Assembly: GCA_900544515.1 (NCBI GenBank)
Contig: UQVI01000115.1
Coordinates: forward strand, 1-5,694
DNA: 5,694 nucleotides
Source: an uncultured Oscillospiraceae bacterium
GTDB taxonomy: Bacteria; Bacillota; Clostridia; Oscillospirales; Acutalibacteraceae
Direction of reading: 5' to 3'
Shown here: positions 1-5,649 of the stretch, piece after piece
Numbering within the stretch: the stretch's first letter is position 1
Layout of the letters: the number at the start of each line of letters is the position of its first letter
The notes under the pieces: generated by a model
Told to the model about the DNA's origin: nothing
Database searches by the model: none
What the model saw: the letters and a program-made list of their open reading frames with translations, nothing else
Program-made: the position numbers and the translations under genes

Positions 1-47
1 GAGATTCGCCTTAGTCTCGTGGGCTCGGAGATGTGTATAAGAGACAG
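1..47 (+). other. Nextera/Tn5 library adapter (artifact, left end)
   Basis: This is not native DNA. It reads, in order, as the tail of the Illumina P7 primer (GAGAT), an 8-base index (TCGCCTTA, which I recall as N701), the i7-side linker GTCTCGTGGGCTCGG, and the 19-base Tn5 mosaic end AGATGTGTATAAGAGACAG ending at base 47. Native sequence starts at 48. An open frame starting at base 19 lies partly in this adapter and is not a gene. Confidence 0.98.
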
Positions 48-57
48 TTTCAGGCTG

Positions 58-86
58 TTGGATTTTAGTCTGCCAAACTATATACA
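58..86 (+). promoter_or_regulatory. Weak candidate promoter for the oxidoreductase gene
   Basis: A possible -35 (TTGGAT, 58-63) and -10 (TATACA, 81-86) are separated by 17 bases, about 30 bases upstream of the start codon at 117. Both boxes match the sigma-A consensus poorly (3/6 and 4/6). Only 69 native bases precede the gene, so the true promoter may have been cut off by the contig end. Confidence 0.25.
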
Positions 87-116
87 AAAACATTTATGCA
101 TTAGAGGTAAACAGAT

Positions 117-1430
117 ATGGAAAATTCACCGGTTACTGCAATCATTGTCGGAGCAGGTCATCGAGCATTGGTATACAGCGAGCTTGCCAAAACAAATCCG
201 GAGCTGTTAAAAATCGTCGGTGTTGCCGACCCGAATCCTGTAAGACGCAAGCACTGTATGGAATACTTCGGCTTCAGTGAGGATATGTGCTTTAAATCTG
301 CACAGGAGCTTGCAAAAAAAGGCAGACTTGCAGATACAATTATCAACGGAACTATGGATGAACAGCATATTGAAACAGCTGTACCTCTGCTCAATGCAGG
401 CTATGATATGCTGCTTGAAAAGCCTTTTGCAGTAAATGAAAAGGAAATGCGTGAGCTTGTTGACTGTGCAAAAAAGAATAACTCTAAGGTTATGATTTGC
501 CATGTGCTGAGATATACACCATTCTATTATGGAATCAAGGAACGTGTTGCGAAGGGTGAAATCGGTGACATCATTAATATTCAGACAACGGAGCACGTTT
601 CCTATCATCACCTTTCAACATCATACATCAGAGGCAAATGGGCAAATTCAGACAAATGCCACACAACCATGCTTCTTGCAAAATGCTGTCATGATATTGA
701 TCTTATGATGTGGTTTATGAGTGAAACAAAGCCTGTTTCCATTTCCTCCTTTGGCAGCAAGTATCAGTTCAAGCCTGAGAATGCGCCTGAGGGTGCAGGA
801 ACAATCTGTATGAAGGACTGCCCTTATGTAGACACCTGTGATTTCTCCACAAAGCGTCTTTATATTGATCATCCGGACAGATGGGCATTCTATGTATGGG
901 ATAAGCTTGAGCACATTGAAAATCCTACAATTGAGGATAAAATTGCACTGATGAAGAGTGACAGTCCATACGCAAGATGCATTTATAAATGTGACAACAA
1001 TGTTGTAGATCATCAGTCCGTGCTTGTTAACTTTGCAAGCGGTGCAACAGGCACACACAATATGGTCGGTGGCTCATCACAGTCACTCAGAAAAATACAT
1101 ATTATCGGCACTAAGGGGGAGATTTACGGCAACTTTGAGGAATCAAAATTCTATGTTTCAAAAATCAATCCATCACCTGATGCACATAATGAGGAATGCG
1201 ATATTGAAGAGGTTGACCTGAATGTTACAGGCGATATGGTCGGTGCATACGGCGGACACGGCGGCGGTGACGAAAGACTTACTGCTGACTTTGTAAAGTT
1301 TATCAAGGGTGAAAATCCAAGTCTTGCCTGCACATCTATTTTTGATTCCGTTGCAGGTCATCTCTGCGTTTACCTGGCTGATGAGTCAAGAGAAAACGGC
1401 GGCAAACCAATTGAGGTTCAGTTAAACTGA
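117..1430 (+). CDS. Gfo/Idh/MocA-family NAD(P)-dependent oxidoreductase
   Basis: Complete 437-residue cytosolic protein, likely oxidising or reducing a sugar, polyol or related alcohol with NAD(P); the substrate cannot be read from sequence. The N-terminal Rossmann fold shows GAGHR (residues 12-16) and an acidic D38 after the second strand, which suggests NAD preference. EKP (101-103) is the family's conserved lysine motif. CHDIDLMMW (191-199) carries the conserved His/Asp region of the C-terminal substrate domain. IIGTKGEIYG (329-338) and HGGGDERL (381-388) are typical of the larger members. Cysteines C231, C235, C241, C288 and C292 form two clusters that may bind a metal or be structural (inference). 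The start is ATG 117, with AGAGG at 103-107 as ribosome binding site. The gene stands alone and converges on the minus-strand operon; no neighbour hints at its pathway. Confidence 0.9.
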   Translation: MENSPVTAIIVGAGHRALVYSELAKTNPELLKIVGVADPNPVRRKHCMEYFGFSEDMCFKSAQELAKKGRLADTIINGTMDEQHIETAVPLLNAGYDMLLEKPFAVNEKEMRELVDCAKKNNSKVMICHVLRYTPFYYGIKERVAKGEIGDIINIQTTEHVSYHHLSTSYIRGKWANSDKCHTTMLLAKCCHDIDLMMWFMSETKPVSISSFGSKYQFKPENAPEGAGTICMKDCPYVDTCDFSTKRLYIDHPDRWAFYVWDKLEHIENPTIEDKIALMKSDSPYARCIYKCDNNVVDHQSVLVNFASGATGTHNMVGGSSQSLRKIHIIGTKGEIYGNFEESKFYVSKINPSPDAHNEECDIEEVDLNVTGDMVGAYGGHGGGDERLTADFVKFIKGENPSLACTSIFDSVAGHLCVYLADESRENGGKPIEVQLN

Positions 1431-1460
1431 CATAAGAATTTTTATATAATAAATAGTAGA

Positions 1461-1511
1461 AAAACAGAACGTTATAAAGCTGCAGACAGTTTCATAACGT
1501 TCTGTTTTTTT
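1461..1511. terminator. Bidirectional rho-independent terminator
   Basis: A perfect 15-bp inverted repeat (1461-1475 with 1494-1508; core ACAGAACGTTAT) encloses an 18-base loop in which AAA (1476-1478) and TTT (1490-1492) could extend the stem. On the + strand it runs into seven T's (1505-1511); on the - strand into five (1464-1460). It starts 30 bases after the oxidoreductase stop and lies just past the Nudix stop at 1517, so it can end transcription from both converging units. Confidence 0.9.
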
Positions 1512-1516
1512 GAAAA

Positions 1517-1981
1517 TTATTTTACATAAAGTGAATATGGACTATTGCTTTCTGCACTGTGAAACGCAGTTCTTTTAAATGGTGCATTATGATTCAGAGC
1601 ACTTTCGATAAGTCTTTTTGTGAGCTCAGGAACATCGTTATGCTGCAAGGCTTCATTAACATCAAGCCAGACAACTTCACTGTTTTCATCGCAATCGGAT
1701 TTCGGCTGACCGCTGATATAATCTGCTGTGAAAGCCACATACCAATCGTGGGAATTGAATCTTATACCAATTATATCCTTTGGCTCGATGGTAATTCCTG
1801 TCTCTTCAAGATATTCCCTTTTTACTGCCTCCTGCGGAGATTCACCAACATTGACATACCCTCCGGGAATAATCAGCTTTCCCTTACCTGCACCATATGT
1901 ATGTCTGCCAAGCAGGACTTTATTATCTTTAATAACAACAGCAGTAACAGACTGCTGCCAATTTGTATTACCATTTTCCAT
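1517..1981 (-). CDS. Nudix hydrolase, last gene of the operon
   Basis: A 154-residue single-domain Nudix protein, expected to hydrolyse a nucleoside diphosphate linked to another moiety, using Mg2+ or Mn2+. The Nudix box is complete at residues 41-63 (G-x5-E-x7-REYLEETGI, with R55, E56, E59 and E60). A usual first strand precedes it (about 12-24), and a WLDVNEAL segment (103-110) follows. The NADH-pyrophosphatase motif SQPWPFP is absent, so that substrate is not supported. Residues 130-154 are a polar tail I do not recognise. The ATG at 1981 overlaps the mnmA stop by one base (TAATG), with GGAGGT 11 bases upstream inside mnmA, so it is probably translated by coupling. Known relatives act on ADP-ribose, dinucleotide polyphosphates or oxidised nucleotides; which applies here is unknown. 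A link to NAD metabolism through nadA is only a guess. Confidence 0.88.
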   Translation of the reverse strand: MENGNTNWQQSVTAVVIKDNKVLLGRHTYGAGKGKLIIPGGYVNVGESPQEAVKREYLEETGITIEPKDIIGIRFNSHDWYVAFTADYISGQPKSDCDENSEVVWLDVNEALQHNDVPELTKRLIESALNHNAPFKRTAFHSAESNSPYSLYVK

Positions 1982-3045
1982 TAAATGATTGTACCTCCGC
2001 CAAGCACAATATCCTCATCATACAGAACAACTGCCTGACCCTTTGTAATTGCTCTCTGCGGTGCATCAAAAACAATTTTCGCCCTGCCGTTCTCCAAAAT
2101 ATATGCAGTTGCTGGCTGTTCCTTCATATTATACCTTACACGTGCTTTACACTTTATTTCTTTTGCAGGGTCAGGAATAAGCCAGTTAAAATCATCTGCC
2201 GTTAAAGTATCCGAGAACAGCTCTTCATTGGTACACAGAGTAACTGTATTATGATTTATATCCTTATCGGCAACATACATCGGCTTTCCGAAAGCAACGC
2301 CAAGTCCCTTTCGCTGACCATTTGTATATCGGATTATTCCCTGATGCTGACCGAGTACATTCCCCTGCTTGTCAATAAAATTGCCTGCAGGATATGTTTT
2401 ACCATTATAGCCCTCAATAAAGGCGGCATAGTCGCCGTCAGGCACAAAGCAGATATCCTGGCTGTCCTTTTTTCTTGCATTCAAAAAGCCTTGCTCTTCT
2501 GCAATTTCTCTGATTTCAGCTTTGGAATATTCACCAAGCGGTAAAAGAATATGCGAAAGCTGATTCTGTGTTAAGGAATAGAGCACATAGCTTTGGTCCT
2601 TTGTATCATCAACTGCTTTTTTCAGATAAAACCAGCCGTTCTTTTCAACAACCTTTGCATAATGGCCGGTTACAACATAATCGTATTCAAGCTCCTCCAT
2701 TCTCTGAAACAACTTTTTGAACTTGAGGTATCTGTTGCAGTCAATACAAGGATTGGGCGTACCACCGTTTTCATATGTGCTGATAAATTTATCTATTACC
2801 TTTTCCTTGAATTCGTCCTTAAAATTGAAAACATAATACGGCATTGAAAGACGTCTTGCAACCGCACGTGCATCCTCGATATCATCAAGGGAGCAGCAGG
2901 TCTTTTCTTTACTGACGGAAATATCCTCGTTATCATAAAGCTTCATTGTTGCGCCGATACAGTCAAAGCCTTTTTCTTTCATAAGAAAAGCGGCAACGCT
3001 GGAATCAACGCCACCGCTCATTGCGATAATTGCTTTTTTACACAT
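1981..3045 (-). CDS. mnmA: tRNA-specific 2-thiouridylase MnmA
   Basis: Puts sulfur on C2 of the wobble uridine (U34) of Lys, Glu and Gln tRNAs, using ATP and a relayed persulfide. With the ATG at 3045 the protein has 354 residues, normal for the family. The PP-loop SGGVDSS is at 10-16, TGHYA at 126-130 and DQSY at 150-153. C103 in PNPCIDCN aligns with the nucleophilic Cys (E. coli Cys102) and C199 in DSQDICF with the persulfide Cys (E. coli Cys199). An extra C100 makes C-x2-C. A TTG at 3063 in the same frame would add six residues and overlap nadA. I prefer ATG 3045 because AGGA (3054-3057) lies eight bases upstream and the PP-loop then sits at the usual distance from the start. The gap to nadA is 10 bases. 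The co-transcribed cysteine desulfurase is the likely direct sulfur donor; no Tus relay genes are visible. Confidence 0.96.
   Translation of the reverse strand: MCKKAIIAMSGGVDSSVAAFLMKEKGFDCIGATMKLYDNEDISVSKEKTCCSLDDIEDARAVARRLSMPYYVFNFKDEFKEKVIDKFISTYENGGTPNPCIDCNRYLKFKKLFQRMEELEYDYVVTGHYAKVVEKNGWFYLKKAVDDTKDQSYVLYSLTQNQLSHILLPLGEYSKAEIREIAEEQGFLNARKKDSQDICFVPDGDYAAFIEGYNGKTYPAGNFIDKQGNVLGQHQGIIRYTNGQRKGLGVAFGKPMYVADKDINHNTVTLCTNEELFSDTLTADDFNWLIPDPAKEIKCKARVRYNMKEQPATAYILENGRAKIVFDAPQRAITKGQAVVLYDEDIVLGGGTII
1993..1998 (-). promoter_or_regulatory. Ribosome binding site for the Nudix gene, inside mnmA
   Basis: GGAGGT on the minus strand lies 11 bases upstream of the Nudix ATG. It is embedded in the last mnmA codons, where it encodes Gly-Gly. 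It supports the 1981 start and the TAATG coupling. Confidence 0.75.
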
Positions 3046-3053
3046 AATACTTT

Positions 3054-3057
3054 TCCT
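3054..3057 (-). promoter_or_regulatory. Ribosome binding site deciding the mnmA start
   Basis: AGGA on the minus strand overlaps the nadA stop codon and is spaced eight bases from the ATG at 3045. The upstream in-frame TTG at 3063 has no well-spaced Shine-Dalgarno sequence, so the ATG is the better start. Confidence 0.7.
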
Positions 3058-3967
3058 AACCAAGCCTTATCATTTCATCAATACATCTTTTTGCACCCTG
3101 ATAAATTTCTTCATCAAGGGTGATTTCCTCACCGAATTCACCCTTACAGCAATTCAGAACATCGACGAGTGTTGTTGCTTTCATATTGTGACAGATGCAA
3201 TCCTTTGAAAGCGGATAGAATTTCTTATCAGGGCACTCAAGCTGAAGATGTGTCACAATACTGTTTTCAGTGCCGATAATAAATTCCTTTGCATTACTCT
3301 GCTTTGCAAAATTCATAATACCTGTAGTCGAGCCTGCATAGTCAGAAAGAGCCACAACCTCAGGCTTACATTCAGGGTGAACAAGAAACAGTGCGTCAGG
3401 ATGTTCTGCTTTCGCCTTTGTCACATCGTTAGCAGACATTTTTGCGTGTGTTGGGCAGCCGCCGTTCAGGAGTTTGAAATTCTTTTCAGGGAGCTGCTTT
3501 GCAATCCAGTCGCCTAAATTACAATCCGGAATAAAAAGTATATTATCATTTTCAATTTTTTTACAAATATTAAGAGCCGATGAGGATGTAACACAGACAT
3601 CACAGATTGTTTTCAGCTCACTGGTAGTATTTATGTAAGCCACAACCGTATAATCAGGATACTGCTCCTTAACCTGTGCAATCACTTCCCTGTCCATCAT
3701 CTCAGCCATAGGACATCCTGCGTCAGGATTAGAAAGTATAACCTCTTTATCAGGTGAAAGAATTTTAACGGTTTCGGCCATAAAACGCACACCGCACATT
3801 ATAACTGTTTTATTTTTAACCTTTGAAGCCTCAACGGAAAGTGCAAAGGAATCACCCACAAAATCAGCAACCTCCAGTATTTCAGGTGACTGATAGCAAT
3901 GAGCTAAAATACAAATATCGTTTTCTTTTTTTAACTTAATAATCTCTTGCTGAATATCCTTAATCAT
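3056..3967 (-). CDS. nadA: Quinolinate synthase NadA
   Basis: Condenses iminoaspartate with dihydroxyacetone phosphate to quinolinate in de novo NAD synthesis, using an oxygen-sensitive [4Fe-4S] cluster. The 303-residue length is typical of the short bacterial type. The three expected cluster ligands are C85 (DAGCPMA), C171 (GGCPTH) and C259 (CICHNMK). Other family motifs are AHCYQSPE (22-29), CGVRFMAET (58-66), DCNLGDWI (148-155), HPEC (197-200) and GSTTG (212-216). The ATG directly follows the scaffold gene's TAA (TAAATG), with GGAG at 3976-3979 eight bases upstream, which suggests coupled translation. The usual partners nadB and nadC are not in the window. Placement directly after the Fe-S scaffold fits NadA as a cluster client. 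No membrane or signal segment is seen. Confidence 0.96.
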   Translation of the reverse strand: MIKDIQQEIIKLKKENDICILAHCYQSPEILEVADFVGDSFALSVEASKVKNKTVIMCGVRFMAETVKILSPDKEVILSNPDAGCPMAEMMDREVIAQVKEQYPDYTVVAYINTTSELKTICDVCVTSSSALNICKKIENDNILFIPDCNLGDWIAKQLPEKNFKLLNGGCPTHAKMSANDVTKAKAEHPDALFLVHPECKPEVVALSDYAGSTTGIMNFAKQSNAKEFIIGTENSIVTHLQLECPDKKFYPLSKDCICHNMKATTLVDVLNCCKGEFGEEITLDEEIYQGAKRCIDEMIRLG

Positions 3968-4402
3968 TTAATGTTCTCCGCAGCATTCACAGTTGCCCTC
4001 ACAAAACTGTGAAGGGTCATAGGAAATGCCTTTCTTATCGTAATAATTCATGACTGCCATTTTGACAGCCTCTTCTGCAAGAACGGAGCAGTGAACTTTA
4101 ACAGCAGGCAAACCATCAAGAGCCTCAACAACTGCCTTGTTGGTCAGCTCAAGTGCTTTATCAACAGGCTGTCCTTTTATCATCTCTGTAGCCATTGAGC
4201 TTGATGCAATGGCGGATGCACAGCCAAAGGTGTTGAACTTAACATCCTCGATAATACCGTCGTCAGACACCTTGATATATATTTTCATTATATCTCCGCA
4301 TTTCGCGTTGCCGACTTCACCTACACCGTCTGCATTCTCAATTTTACCAACATTTCTTGGATTTGTAAAGTGGTCCATCACTTTTTCTGAATAAAGAGCC
4401 AT
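3968..4402 (-). CDS. IscU/NifU-type Fe-S cluster scaffold protein
   Basis: A 144-residue U-type scaffold on which Fe-S clusters are built from desulfurase-derived sulfur and passed to apoproteins. The conserved assembly residues are all present: C35 and D37 (AKCGDIMK), C61 (FGCASAIASSS) and H104-C105 (VKVHCS). The LPAVK segment (98-102) corresponds to the LPPVK chaperone-recognition motif of IscU, with one Pro replaced by Ala. No HscA/HscB genes are seen. The protein lacks the C-terminal thioredoxin-like domain of full NifU. Instead it ends in a short tail, CEGNCECCGEH, with four more cysteines (C134, C138, C140, C141). The start ATG 4402 is two bases after the desulfurase stop, with GAGG at 4413-4416. 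The name could be iscU or nifU; sequence alone does not settle this. Confidence 0.95.
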   Translation of the reverse strand: MALYSEKVMDHFTNPRNVGKIENADGVGEVGNAKCGDIMKIYIKVSDDGIIEDVKFNTFGCASAIASSSMATEMIKGQPVDKALELTNKAVVEALDGLPAVKVHCSVLAEEAVKMAVMNYYDKKGISYDPSQFCEGNCECCGEH

Positions 4403-4404
4403 AA

Positions 4405-5580
4405 TTATTTTTCCTCACTTGTAATTTTTTCCCACACAGGGGATATGGAACGCAGGTACGACACTACCTCAGGAACGGATTTTATAATATGCTCCATTTC
4501 CTCCATCGTGTTATACTCGCTGATTGAAAGACGAAGAGAGCCGTGTGCAATCTCGACAGGAACACCGATTGAAAGCAATACGTGAGACGGGTCCAGGCTG
4601 CCGCTGGTACAGGCTGAACCGCTGGAGGCACATATTCCCCTCATATCAAGCAGCAGCAAAAGACTTTCGCCCTCAATGCCTTCAAAGCACATATTGAGCG
4701 TACCCGGAAGATGATGTGACAAATCGCCGTTGATTCTGCTGCGTTCAATCCCCTGTAATCCGTCAATAAGCCTGTCACGCATTGCTGAGACCTTTTTTGC
4801 ATTTTCGTCAAGATGCTCAACCGCCTCTTTAAGTGCTGCAGCCATACCGATAATAGCAGGCATATTCTCTGTTCCTGCGCGCTTGCCTCTTTCCTGTGCA
4901 CCGCCTTCAATCATATTCTTTAAAGGTATGCCTGATTTCACATAAAGAAAACCGATACCCTTTGGTCCGTGAAATTTATGAGCCGATGCCGACAGCATAT
5001 CAACATTCATATCGTTTACATGAACAGGTATATGACCCACAGCCTGCACCGCGTCTGTATGAAACAAAACACCCTTTTTCCTGCAAATCTCAGCAATTTC
5101 AGCTATAGGCTGAACTGTACCAATCTCGTTATTTGCAGTCATTATGGTAACAAAACAGGTATCCTCTGTAATTGCATTTTCAACGTCCTCAGGCTTTACA
5201 ATCCCCTCTGAATACACATCAAGCAGTGTTACAGAAAAGCCTTCCCTTTCAAGAGCTGACAATGTATGCAAAACGGCGTGATGCTCAAACTTTGATGAGA
5301 TAATATGCTTTTTACCTTTTTTCGCACCGATATATGCCGCTGTTCTGATAGCTTGATTATCTCCCTCACTTCCGCCTGAAGTAAAATATATTTCTCTTGG
5401 CTTTGCACCGATTAAATCAGCAATATCCTCACGAGCCTGCTCAAGGTATTCCTTCGCCTGCTGACCTGCCGTATGGAGGGAGGACGGATTTCCATAAATT
5501 TCTTTCATAAACGGCATCATTGCATTTAAAGCTTTTTCGCTTAATTTTGTTGTTGCCGCATTATCTGCGTAAACCTTCAT
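4405..5580 (-). CDS. Cysteine desulfurase, IscS/NifS type (group I)
   Basis: PLP-dependent enzyme converting L-cysteine to alanine and an enzyme-bound persulfide, the sulfur source for the Fe-S scaffold and MnmA encoded downstream. Its 391 residues match the family. The PLP lysine is K202 in SASAHKFHGPKG. H100 (EHHAV) would stack on the cofactor, and D176 and Q179 (TDAVQ) contact it. The catalytic persulfide Cys is C324 in SSGSACTSGS, on the extended loop that marks group I enzymes rather than SufS. DNAATT (6-11) and RAGTEN (234-239) are further hallmarks. The first operon gene, it starts at ATG 5580 with an AGGT-type ribosome binding site near 5589-5592, downstream of a strong promoter carrying two dyad elements. 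It could be called iscS, nifS or iscS2; being co-transcribed with mnmA, it may also do the job of YrvO in Bacillus. Confidence 0.96.
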   Translation of the reverse strand: MKVYADNAATTKLSEKALNAMMPFMKEIYGNPSSLHTAGQQAKEYLEQAREDIADLIGAKPREIYFTSGGSEGDNQAIRTAAYIGAKKGKKHIISSKFEHHAVLHTLSALEREGFSVTLLDVYSEGIVKPEDVENAITEDTCFVTIMTANNEIGTVQPIAEIAEICRKKGVLFHTDAVQAVGHIPVHVNDMNVDMLSASAHKFHGPKGIGFLYVKSGIPLKNMIEGGAQERGKRAGTENMPAIIGMAAALKEAVEHLDENAKKVSAMRDRLIDGLQGIERSRINGDLSHHLPGTLNMCFEGIEGESLLLLLDMRGICASSGSACTSGSLDPSHVLLSIGVPVEIAHGSLRLSISEYNTMEEMEHIIKSVPEVVSYLRSISPVWEKITSEEK

Positions 5581-5585
5581 ATTTT

Positions 5586-5610
5586 ATTACCTACCTTTTC
5601 AATAGGAAAT
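5586..5610 (-). promoter_or_regulatory. Candidate operator 2 (Rrf2/IscR-like dyad)
   Basis: A 25-bp imperfect dyad with arms CCTA/TAGG; 7 of the outer 10 base pairs are symmetric. It shares 15 of 17 core bases with operator 1 (CCTATTGA then AAAAGGTAGG on the minus strand). It touches the -10 box (5609-5610), covers the expected transcription start near 5602 and includes the desulfurase ribosome binding site. A bound protein could block initiation, and the sequence also lies in the mRNA leader. The regulator's identity is inference. Confidence 0.5.
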
Positions 5611-5637
5611 GATAGCACTAATATCCTACTTTGTCAA
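5609..5637 (-). promoter_or_regulatory. Sigma-A promoter of the desulfurase operon
   Basis: On the minus strand, a perfect -35 TTGACA (5632-5637), a 17-base spacer and a -10 TATCAT (5609-5614, 5/6 match). Transcription should begin near 5602, giving a leader of only about 22 bases before the ATG at 5580. That is too short for a riboswitch, so regulation is most likely by protein binding at the overlapping dyads. Confidence 0.85.
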
Positions 5638-5645
5638 TAGGTTAT
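5621..5645 (-). promoter_or_regulatory. Candidate operator 1 (Rrf2/IscR-like dyad over the -35 box)
   Basis: A 25-bp imperfect dyad with ends ATA/TAT and arms CCTA/TAGG; 8 of the outer 10 base pairs are symmetric. It fully contains the -35 hexamer. The length and ATA...TAT layout are those of type 1 IscR sites. By hand comparison with the consensus as I remember it, about 18 of 25 positions agree. An apo- or cluster-sensing Rrf2 repressor bound here would block RNA polymerase. Confidence 0.6.
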
Positions 5646-5649
5646 ATAT

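Noticed and set aside
19..210. 63-codon open frame at the left end
   Set aside because: It starts inside the adapter and overlaps the oxidoreductase start in another frame; it has no ribosome binding site or recognisable domain.
207..1058. Minus-strand open frames of about 135 codons opposite the oxidoreductase gene
   Set aside because: They are antisense shadows with no motif, no ribosome binding site and atypical composition, fully inside a well-supported gene.
1559..2544. Plus-strand open frames opposite the Nudix and mnmA genes
   Set aside because: They mirror strongly supported minus-strand genes, lack ribosome binding sites and show no domain signatures.
3046..3063. Upstream TTG start for mnmA
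   Set aside because: It would overlap nadA by 8 bases, lacks a spaced Shine-Dalgarno sequence and adds six residues not expected before the PP-loop; ATG 3045 has AGGA at 8 bases.
5581..5602. Riboswitch or T-box leader upstream of the desulfurase gene
   Set aside because: The promoter predicts a leader of about 22 bases, too short for such a structure, and no hairpin plus T-run is present.
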